A stretch of 40,687 bases of DNA from an uncultured Clostridia bacterium. GTDB lineage: Bacteria > Bacillota > Clostridia > TANB77 > CAG-465. Shown piece by piece: positions 7,503-14,239 of this stretch. Position numbers and translations under genes: made by a program. The stretch spans positions 1 through 40,687 of the forward strand of contig CALXAR010000008.1 of NCBI GenBank assembly GCA_944386345.1. Direction: 5' to 3'. The notes beneath the pieces are model-generated. The model was given only the letters and a program-made list of their open reading frames with translations, ran no database searches and was not told the origin of the DNA. The stretch's first letter is position 1. Each line of letters starts with the position of its first letter.

Positions 7503-9713
7503 CTATTTTTTTACTTTAATATCATTTATATATAATAATTTCTCAAGCTTTTCTTTAAGACCTGTTTTTCTATTTCTTGAGTCTAAATTATCAACCATAT
7601 AATTTACAACGCTTCTATTCCCAATAATTATAAGCATCTTTTTAGCTCTAGTCATTGCAGTATATAATAAATTTCTTGTAAGTAGTTTTTTATATCCTGT
7701 AAAAATTGGTAGTATTACATAGTCAAATTCTGATCCTTGAGACTTATGAATAGTAATTGCATATGAATGCTCTAATTGATCTAGCTCTTCAAAATCATAT
7801 TCTACTAATCTATCATCATCAAATTTTACATATAGTCTTTCATTTTCTGTATCAATAAAGTCAATATATCCAATGTCTCCATTATATATTCCTTCAAAAA
7901 ATTTGCCATCTATTGAGTATTTCTTATCATAATTATTAATAATCTGCATTACCTTATCATTCTCTCTAAATATTTTAGATTGAAACTCAATTTGCTTTTT
8001 AGATTCTGATTTAGGATTTAATATATCCTGAATCTTCTCATTTAGCTCTATTGTACCAAGCTCTGTTTTTTTTACTGGTGTTAGTACTTGCAAGTCTTTT
8101 AATACATCAAGATTTGAGTATGACTCAAGTCTATAAGATATTAAAGAAGCAATCTCATTAATAGTCTGCTCAATTGTCTTAGTTGAAATAAAAAATAAGT
8201 CAGTATCCTTTGTTTTAAATTCTGGATATAATCCCTCATTTACTCTATGGGCATTCATAACTATATCACTTTTGGCACTCTGTCTATAAATCTGTTTTAA
8301 CTCTACAGTAGGAACGATATCTGACGCAATTATATCCTTTAAAACGCTTCCCGGTCCTACAGATGGCAATTGATTTACATCTCCAACTATTATTAGTTGC
8401 GTTGTAGGCTTTATCCCTTTTACTAGATTATTCATCATCATTATATCAATCATGGATGCCTCGTCTACTATAACCACTTCATCTTCGACTTGTTTTACTT
8501 GGTATTCATAGAAAAGATCTATATCATTGTCATCAATTTTTGAAATTTCTAGTAATCTGTGAAGGGTCTTTGCCTCTTTGCCTGTCGTTTGTGTTATTCT
8601 TTTTGCTGCTCTTCCTGTTGGCGCACATAAGACATAGTTCTTTTTTTGCTCTTCTAATATATCTATTAAGCATTTTATTATTGTTGTTTTTCCAGTTCCT
8701 GGTCCTCCAGTAATAATTGATATCATATTATTTAAACATGTTGATATAGCATTTTTTTGCTCATCTGATAATGTAATTTGATTATCTTTACTTACTTTAT
8801 TTATTAAAGAAGATAAATCTTTTACTTTTATGTTTTGCCTTGTATGCTCAATAATACTTTTTGCCACATCTTCTTCAGCTAAATACATACTTTGTCTAAA
8901 TACAAAATCTTGCATATCTATTTTATCTATGTATAATTTATTTGCAAGAACAAGTCTTGTTATACTCTGTGATATTTCAGCATCATCTACTTCTAAAAGC
9001 TCAATACAGTAATTTAACAAGTTTTCTTTTTCAACACAAGTATGACCAAATTCAGTTATCTTATCAATTGCATACAATATTCCATTATCAAGTCTATCTG
9101 GATTACTTAAAGATATTCCAATTTTTCTTCCAATTGCATCTACAATTTTAAAATTTAAAGACTTAACAAAACCAAGTAAACTATATGGATTTTCTTTTAT
9201 TATCTCGATAGTATCTTTTCCAACAGCTTGATATATTCTATTTGCAATAACTGTAGATATTTGAAATTGACTTAAAAATTCAATAGTATTCCACTTTTCC
9301 CATTCAGTATTAAAAAACTCATTTAGTCTTTCTATTTTTTCTGTATTTAAGCCTTTAACTTCATATAGTCTATCCATTGAAAACCTAATTACATTTACTG
9401 TCTCATCACCAAACATATCAACAATATTTTTGGCTGTTTTTTTTCCAACTCCTGCAATGTTATCTGCTATATATGAAATTAAAGCTGCAGTTGTCTTTGG
9501 CAAAACTTTCTTATATGAAGAAAATTTAAATTGCTCACCATATACTTTGTGTGATACCATTTCCCCTTCAAACTCAATATCATCATCTACTTCAATCTCA
9601 TCTGTTTCACCAACACATGTTATATATCCAGTATTTTGCTTTACTAATAATACTGTCCAATTATTTATCTCATTTTTAAAAATAATTGTTGCAATTTTTC
9701 CTTCTAGTTTCAT
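7503..9713 (-). CDS. recD2: RecD2-type ATP-dependent helicase (YrrC)
   Basis: A 736-residue SF1B DNA helicase of the RecD2 group found in bacteria that use AddAB. An N-terminal beta domain (about 1-75) and helix-hairpin-helix-like segment (GVGKKTAKNI) precede the motor. Walker A is GGPGTGKTT (336-344), CAPTGRAAKRI is motif Ia, and VDEAS (416-420) is Walker B; the GDVNQLPSVGPG motif III, the IYRQ motif IV and the late AITIHKSQGSEF and LYTAMTRAKK motifs are all present. It unwinds DNA 5' to 3' and aids mismatch repair and replication restart. Length is normal. A promoter lies at 9741-9769; GAAAGG serves as the SD. Confidence 0.93.
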   Translation of the reverse strand: MKLEGKIATIIFKNEINNWTVLLVKQNTGYITCVGETDEIEVDDDIEFEGEMVSHKVYGEQFKFSSYKKVLPKTTAALISYIADNIAGVGKKTAKNIVDMFGDETVNVIRFSMDRLYEVKGLNTEKIERLNEFFNTEWEKWNTIEFLSQFQISTVIANRIYQAVGKDTIEIIKENPYSLLGFVKSLNFKIVDAIGRKIGISLSNPDRLDNGILYAIDKITEFGHTCVEKENLLNYCIELLEVDDAEISQSITRLVLANKLYIDKIDMQDFVFRQSMYLAEEDVAKSIIEHTRQNIKVKDLSSLINKVSKDNQITLSDEQKNAISTCLNNMISIITGGPGTGKTTIIKCLIDILEEQKKNYVLCAPTGRAAKRITQTTGKEAKTLHRLLEISKIDDNDIDLFYEYQVKQVEDEVVIVDEASMIDIMMMNNLVKGIKPTTQLIIVGDVNQLPSVGPGSVLKDIIASDIVPTVELKQIYRQSAKSDIVMNAHRVNEGLYPEFKTKDTDLFFISTKTIEQTINEIASLISYRLESYSNLDVLKDLQVLTPVKKTELGTIELNEKIQDILNPKSESKKQIEFQSKIFRENDKVMQIINNYDKKYSIDGKFFEGIYNGDIGYIDFIDTENERLYVKFDDDRLVEYDFEELDQLEHSYAITIHKSQGSEFDYVILPIFTGYKKLLTRNLLYTAMTRAKKMLIIIGNRSVVNYMVDNLDSRNRKTGLKEKLEKLLYINDIKVKK

Positions 9714-9740
9714 ATTTAATATAACCTTTCAAATATTTTA

Positions 9741-9769
9741 ATTATATTATATCATTGTATAAAATTCAA
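9741..9769 (-). promoter_or_regulatory. Sigma-A promoter for recD2
   Basis: Minus strand: TTGAAT, 17-bp spacer, TATAAT. It ends 27 bases before the recD2 ATG. Confidence 0.65.
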
Positions 9770-9800
9770 GTACGTAAGCTAAATTTTATGTATACTAAAT

Positions 9801-9829
9801 TTGACTTTTAGTATTATCTTTGATATAAT
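9801..9829 (+). promoter_or_regulatory. Strong sigma-A promoter for the 188-aa gene
   Basis: TTGACT, 17-bp spacer, TATAAT, with TGA before the -10 (extended -10). One mismatch from consensus in the -35 and none in the -10. It ends 19 bases before the ATG at 9849. Confidence 0.78.
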
Positions 9830-9848
9830 TTCACACTGGAGGTAAAAT

Positions 9849-10415
9849 ATGACAAAATTCTTTGAACAATTAAATAATACTGATAAGGAAAAATATTTAA
9901 AAGATATAAATAGACATATTGATTTAGAAAAATATCCAAAAATAAAAGACTTTATATCTAATACTACACTTTATGTGACAAATATAAAAACAAACCCAAT
10001 AAAAACAAAAGACAAAAAAATAATTACAATATTGGATAATACTCAAAATAAATGGTTTATTCTTTGCATAGATGGAAAAATTTCTTTAATTTCTAAAAAA
10101 AATATTATAATTCATACAGATAATTTTGAATATTCAAAAAGAGATTCATCATTTAATAAAAACTATAAAATAAAAAAAGTTGACTATTTAGTTGAATATA
10201 TTGAAAATATAGGTGCAAACCTATCTTTAAATGTTAGTAACTATAATGATAAAATTGGAAAGAAAAAATGGGAAAATGAGACAACTGAAATATCTCAAAT
10301 GACACTTCACTCTCAAGTAAATAGCAATCTAAACGGATACACATATAACTGCAATGATTTTTCTTTATGCTTAGTTGGGAAAAACTATAACAAAGGTATT
10401 AATATATTAATGTAA
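9849..10415 (+). CDS. Unknown 188-residue cytoplasmic protein
   Basis: I do not recognise this protein. It is rich in Lys, Asn and Ile, with no signal peptide, membrane helix or obvious motif. The first 45 residues look helical; about 45-100 alternate beta strands, including WFILCIDGKISLISKKN; the C-terminal part holds a Trp and two Cys (NCNDFSLCL) that are not spaced like a metal site. It is clearly a real gene: a near-consensus promoter, a TGGAGG SD seven bases before the ATG, and a hairpin terminator right after the stop. It is monocistronic and divergent from recD2. Base and codon use look like its neighbours. Confidence 0.72.
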   Translation: MTKFFEQLNNTDKEKYLKDINRHIDLEKYPKIKDFISNTTLYVTNIKTNPIKTKDKKIITILDNTQNKWFILCIDGKISLISKKNIIIHTDNFEYSKRDSSFNKNYKIKKVDYLVEYIENIGANLSLNVSNYNDKIGKKKWENETTEISQMTLHSQVNSNLNGYTYNCNDFSLCLVGKNYNKGINILM

Positions 10416-10449
10416 AAAAACACTTTAAGCCAAAGCTAAAGTGTTTTTT
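10415..10449. terminator. Bidirectional terminator after the 188-aa gene
   Basis: A 13-bp stem (10415-10427 with 10437-10449) of AAAAAACACTTTA against its complement, with a 9-base loop. A and T runs on the two sides allow termination on both strands; the minus-strand phosphatase gene ends at 10448. Confidence 0.87.
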
Positions 10450-10981
10450 ATTTTAACTCATACATTTTAATTTCTGCGTTTTTATGTCCTTTATCAAATA
10501 TATCTCCATTTTTTAAAAATCCATTAAAATACGTATATATTATGCGACATATGCCATTATGTGTTACAATAAGTAGATTTTTTCCTTTATATTTTTCTTT
10601 TAATTCATCTAAGAATTCATATACTCTACTTTTACATTCTTCTATTGTTTCAGAGTCTTCCATCTTATCTTTTCCTAATGTCCAAAAATCTCTATAATTA
10701 AAGTTTCTAACATCAATTCCTTCTAGTGAATTTGCATTCCTTTCAACTAGCCTTTTATCTAAAATAATCTCTTTTTTTTGACTATTAACAATTTCAGCAG
10801 TTTGTCTGGTCCTAAGCATTGGTGAACAAATAACTAAATCATAGTTTAAATTTTTAACTAGTTTTTCTGCCTCTTTACACTGTTCTATCCCAATAGCATT
10901 TAAAGGAATATCAGTATATGATAAAAGCTTTTTTTCTATATTCCAATCAGTTTGCCCATGTCTTATTACATATATATACAT
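10448..10981 (-). CDS. Histidine phosphatase superfamily (phosphoglycerate mutase-like) protein
   Basis: A 177-residue branch-1 histidine phosphatase. The RHGQTDWN motif (7-14) gives phospho-accepting His8 with Arg7, SPMLRTRQT supplies Arg57, E80 is the likely acid, and VTHNGICR holds the second His141. Substrates in this group vary: cofactor-dependent mutases, alpha-ribazole phosphatase (CobC), PhoE-like broad phosphatases. At 177 residues it is shorter than true GpmA (about 230-250), so a small phosphatase is more likely. No cobalamin genes are nearby, so I do not use the name cobC. It has its own promoter (11009-11037) and a shared terminator. Confidence 0.82.
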   Translation of the reverse strand: MYIYVIRHGQTDWNIEKKLLSYTDIPLNAIGIEQCKEAEKLVKNLNYDLVICSPMLRTRQTAEIVNSQKKEIILDKRLVERNANSLEGIDVRNFNYRDFWTLGKDKMEDSETIEECKSRVYEFLDELKEKYKGKNLLIVTHNGICRIIYTYFNGFLKNGDIFDKGHKNAEIKMYELK

Positions 10982-11008
10982 ACTTAACCTCCATACTACA
11001 TGTAATAT

Positions 11009-11037
11009 ATTTTAGCATATATATAAATTATATTCAA
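11009..11037 (-). promoter_or_regulatory. Sigma-A promoter for the histidine phosphatase gene
   Basis: Minus strand: TTGAAT, 17-bp spacer, TAAAAT with TGC in front (extended -10). A TGGAGGT SD follows before the ATG at 10981. Confidence 0.65.
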
Positions 11038-11097
11038 ACTTTAATATTTATTTTAATAATTTTAAATATAATTAATATACTTTACTAAGGTGATTTA

Positions 11098-11886
11098 ATG
11101 TACTATATAATTACAAGAAAAAAGCTAATTTTTTCTATTTCAATACTACTATTTACATGCATATTTAGTATCTCATGCTTTGCTCTTGCATCGAATAACA
11201 CTTCATGGGGACTATCTTTTTCTACACCTAATGAAACTCCAAGAGGAAATGCAACAAGCGAAGAACTACTAAAATACAACGCATATTTTACAGATTCTTC
11301 AGATACAAAAAAAATATATTTAACTTTTGATGTAGGATATGAAGCTGGATATACTAACTCAATATTAGATACACTAAAAAAGCAAGAAGTTCCCGCAGCA
11401 TTTTTTATCGTTGGTAACTTTTTTGATTCAGATCCCGGTACAGTAAAGAGAATGTGCGATGAAGGTCATATTGTAGCAAATCATACTCTAACTCATCCAG
11501 ATATGTCTAAAATGTCAACATTTGAAGATTTTAAAGCTCAAATTATACCAAATGAAGAAAAGTATAAAGCTATAACAGGGCAGGAAATGAAAAAATACTA
11601 TAGACCGCCACAAGGTATATATAACACTCAAAATCTAGAGGATGCTCAAAATTTAGGATATACTACTGTATTTTGGTCTGTAGCATATGTTGATTGGGAA
11701 CAAAATAATCAGCCAAGTCATGAAAAAGCAATGTCTACCCTTTTAAAAAGAGTCCATAATGGTGCAATAATTCTACTACATTCTACTTCAAAGACTAATA
11801 TGGAGATACTAGATGAACTGATTACAACACTAAAAAATCAAGGCTATACATTTGCTTCTCTTGATGAATTAGGAGAAAACTCTTGA
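11098..11886 (+). CDS. pdaA: PdaA-like polysaccharide deacetylase (spore cortex muramic-delta-lactam synthesis)
   Basis: A 262-residue secreted NodB-fold deacetylase with an N-terminal signal/anchor (about 9-31). The domain (70-260) follows Bacillus PdaA closely: TFDVGYEAGYT with catalytic-type Asp78, NHTLTHPD with metal-ligand His129 and His133, RPPQG (169-173), FWSVAYVDW, and LLH (His228). PdaA removes the N-acetyl group from muramic acid so that the muramic delta-lactam of the spore cortex can form. PdaA proteins replace the second Asp of the NodB TFDDG motif (Asn in B. subtilis); here it is Val. An AAGGTGATTTA SD precedes the ATG. It overlaps the next gene, a SpoVB-like flippase, by 4 bases, supporting a sporulation role. 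Confidence 0.88.
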   Translation: MYYIITRKKLIFSISILLFTCIFSISCFALASNNTSWGLSFSTPNETPRGNATSEELLKYNAYFTDSSDTKKIYLTFDVGYEAGYTNSILDTLKKQEVPAAFFIVGNFFDSDPGTVKRMCDEGHIVANHTLTHPDMSKMSTFEDFKAQIIPNEEKYKAITGQEMKKYYRPPQGIYNTQNLEDAQNLGYTTVFWSVAYVDWEQNNQPSHEKAMSTLLKRVHNGAIILLHSTSKTNMEILDELITTLKNQGYTFASLDELGENS

Positions 11887-13361
11887 TAAGATTTATAAAG
11901 AACTTTGCTCTGCTTAGTATATCTACTGGAATAATTAATATAATAGAAGTTATTACTAACGCATATATCTCTCAGAAAATAGGAACAACTATTTTAGGCT
12001 CGTATTCATTAATAATGAATATGTTTAATTTTTTAGTTACAATATCGCTATTTGGTGTACCACTTGCAATAACAAAAATTGTATCTGAAAAAGATGAACT
12101 AAATGATAATAAATCAATAGTAAAAGCATCTCGTATCGGATATAAGATATGCGCTATAATATCAGTTTTTGTATGTCTTATAACGATTATATTTAAAGAT
12201 GAGATATGCTCTATTTTTTTAAGGAACTTGCCAGATGATAGAATAGTTATTTTACTTGCACTTTCTCTTCCTTTTATGGCAATAAGCTCATGTTTTTGTG
12301 GATATTTTAATGCTTTAAGGAGAGTTAATGAGCCAATTATAACAGAATTTTTAACACACGTAGTTCGTTCTGGTATAATAGTATCTTTAGTATATATAAA
12401 TAGTCCTACTTTTTTATCTTTTGGAATTAGTATATTTATATCAGAGCTTATATCTTTTCTATATTCTTATATAATGTATAAAAAAGATATAAAATTATAT
12501 ACAAATATTAATACAAAAAGCAATACTTCCTCTATTACAAAAAATATATTAAAAATAGCGGCACCTATCTCTTTTACTTCTTTTGTTCGCTCAGGACTAT
12601 CTACTCTTAAGCATACACTAATACCTTTAAGACTGCAGAAATTCGGATTTTCATATGATTATGCCTTATCTAGATATGGATTAATACATGGTATTGCCTT
12701 ACCTTTTGTTTTAATGCCAAGTATATTTATAAACTGCTTCTCATCACTTTTGCTTCCAGAGTATTCAAGATTCTATGCGGCAAAAAATAAAGAAAAAATT
12801 CAAAATATAACTAAAAAGATTTTCAAACTCACACTTGTTGCTTCACTATACATATCTTTTGTTATATACATTGCTTCTGATTTAATTTGCTTTTTAATAT
12901 ATAAAAACACAGAAGTATCTTACTATGTAAAAATACTTACTCCTTTAATATGTGTTATGTATTTAGATTTTATTGTTGACAATATTTTAAGAGGATTAGA
13001 TTTACAACTTGATGTAATGCGAATAAATATAATTGACGTTGTAACCTCTATATTACTTATCTATTTTGGTGTACCATATATGGGAACTTTCGGATATATT
13101 CTTGTAATTTATGTAAGTGAATATTTAAATGGTCTATTTAGTATAAATCTTTTACTTAAAAAAATAAACCTTAACTTTAATTATTTTGACTGGCTATTTA
13201 TTCCTTGCATACTTTTATTTATTTCCTTTTTTATAACAAAACTAATAATACCTAGTGCTCAAAATATTGTTTCTCTATCACTTAGTATTCTAAGCTTATC
13301 TTTAATATTTGCATTTCTTTATGTTGTATATATGAAGTTATCAAAAAAAAATAAGGCGTAA
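11883..13361 (+). CDS. spoVB: SpoVB/MurJ-type lipid-linked oligosaccharide flippase
   Basis: A 492-residue membrane protein with about 14 hydrophobic helices of the MOP (MATE/MurJ/SpoVB) superfamily. The start is TTG at 11883, inside the pdaA stop (TTGA overlap), supported by AGGAG ten bases upstream; no better start exists. The N-terminus (RFIKNFALLSISTGIINIIE, then GTTILGSYSLIM) and the conserved Arg/Gly-rich stretch near ILRGLDLQ match the stage V sporulation protein B group, which flips lipid II or a related precursor for spore cortex. Translational coupling to pdaA fits that role. Close relatives move other polysaccharide units, so spoVB is likely but not proven. It ends inside a terminator shared with the convergent LRR gene. 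Confidence 0.8.
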   Translation: MIRFIKNFALLSISTGIINIIEVITNAYISQKIGTTILGSYSLIMNMFNFLVTISLFGVPLAITKIVSEKDELNDNKSIVKASRIGYKICAIISVFVCLITIIFKDEICSIFLRNLPDDRIVILLALSLPFMAISSCFCGYFNALRRVNEPIITEFLTHVVRSGIIVSLVYINSPTFLSFGISIFISELISFLYSYIMYKKDIKLYTNINTKSNTSSITKNILKIAAPISFTSFVRSGLSTLKHTLIPLRLQKFGFSYDYALSRYGLIHGIALPFVLMPSIFINCFSSLLLPEYSRFYAAKNKEKIQNITKKIFKLTLVASLYISFVIYIASDLICFLIYKNTEVSYYVKILTPLICVMYLDFIVDNILRGLDLQLDVMRINIIDVVTSILLIYFGVPYMGTFGYILVIYVSEYLNGLFSINLLLKKINLNFNYFDWLFIPCILLFISFFITKLIIPSAQNIVSLSLSILSLSLIFAFLYVVYMKLSKKNKA

Positions 13362-13371
13362 GCCTTATTTT
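13348..13371. terminator. Bidirectional terminator inside both convergent gene ends
   Basis: A 10-bp stem, AAAATAAGGC (13348-13357) with its complement (13362-13371), and a GTAA loop. The left arm encodes the last codons of the flippase and the right arm the last codons of the LRR-dockerin protein; the two stop codons are three bases apart within the hairpin. Confidence 0.82.
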
Positions 13372-14228
13372 CCATATCTATAGATATCTAATATTAAAGC
13401 AGCATCATCTGAATTTATTACATTATCCCTATTAATATCACCAATATCTATATCTTCTTTTGATATATTTCCATATCTATATAAGTCTAATGCAATAGCA
13501 GCATCGTCTGAATTTACCATATTATCTTTATTTAGATCACCAGTAAGTTCAACTCCCTTAACATCTGAGCCGCTCCAAACAGAACCAGTATATCCATTTC
13601 TATCACTTGGTATTATTACCTTACCTTCGTAAAATCTAAATATATTCTCATCTACTACTGGAGAATTCTTACCAGTAAATTCAACAGACTCAATATTAGA
13701 AAAGGCAAAAACTCTTTGTCCTATTTCTTTTACTGAATCTGGTATTATAATGTTTTTATTTTCAAAACCAGTACATTTATAAAAAACAGCATCTCCAATT
13801 ATCTCAACACGATTTAGATTAACTCCCTCAAGTGATGTGCATTGATAAAATGCTCTACTTCCTACTTCTTTTACGCTACTAGGCAAATTTACCCTTGTTA
13901 GATAAGTACATCCGCTAAAAGCTTCTTCTCCAATTGAAATAATAGTATTTGGAAAAGAAAGCTCTCCTGCTATTTGAGGCATATCCTTAAAAGCACCATT
14001 TCCAATTCTAGTAACAACATAGCCATTAAGTTCCTCTGGAATAATATTTGTATATACTGCGCTATCATATCCTGTAATTGTACAAGTTTTATCGCCATCA
14101 TCATTAATAATAAACTTAAAGCCATCTGTAAAAGAATCATACTCTTGTGGCTCATCTGCTTTTATAGTATTACTAAATAAAACTATACATGTCAAAATAA
14201 TAAAAATAAAACTAAATATTCTTTTCAT
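13365..14228 (-). CDS. Secreted BspA-type leucine-rich-repeat protein with C-terminal dockerin
   Basis: A 287-residue exported protein. A signal peptide (about 1-24, ending TIKA) is followed by BspA/TpLRR-type repeats (about 62-205) with the typical I-x-x-x-A-F-x-x-C and L-P-x-S-V-x-x-I-G units, and a dockerin type I domain (230-287). Each dockerin half has a calcium loop (D-x-N-x-D-N and D-x-N-x-D-N starts) and a helix ending LYRYGN or IYRYGK. There is no LPXTG or S-layer motif, so surface attachment would be by dockerin-cohesin binding. BspA-type repeats usually bind proteins or host surfaces. It follows the larger LRR-dockerin gene after 11 bases (AGAGGGAT SD), so the two form an operon. 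Confidence 0.85.
   Translation of the reverse strand: MKRIFSFIFIILTCIVLFSNTIKADEPQEYDSFTDGFKFIINDDGDKTCTITGYDSAVYTNIIPEELNGYVVTRIGNGAFKDMPQIAGELSFPNTIISIGEEAFSGCTYLTRVNLPSSVKEVGSRAFYQCTSLEGVNLNRVEIIGDAVFYKCTGFENKNIIIPDSVKEIGQRVFAFSNIESVEFTGKNSPVVDENIFRFYEGKVIIPSDRNGYTGSVWSGSDVKGVELTGDLNKDNMVNSDDAAIALDLYRYGNISKEDIDIGDINRDNVINSDDAALILDIYRYGK
13370..13516 (-). repeat. Two 48-bp dockerin-half modules (copies 1 and 2 of 6)
   Basis: The segments 13370-13417 and 13469-13516 are near-identical at DNA level. On the minus strand they encode NSDDAALILDIYRYG and NSDDAAIALDLYRYG, the two calcium-binding halves of the dockerin. The same module recurs at 14245-14292, 14344-14391, 22333-22380 and 22432-22479. 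Confidence 0.85.
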
Positions 14229-14239
14229 AAAATCCCTCT

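Noticed and set aside
10448-10981. Naming the histidine phosphatase cobC or gpmA
   Set aside because: The length fits a small phosphatase, but no cobalamin or glycolysis genes are adjacent, so the substrate is left open.
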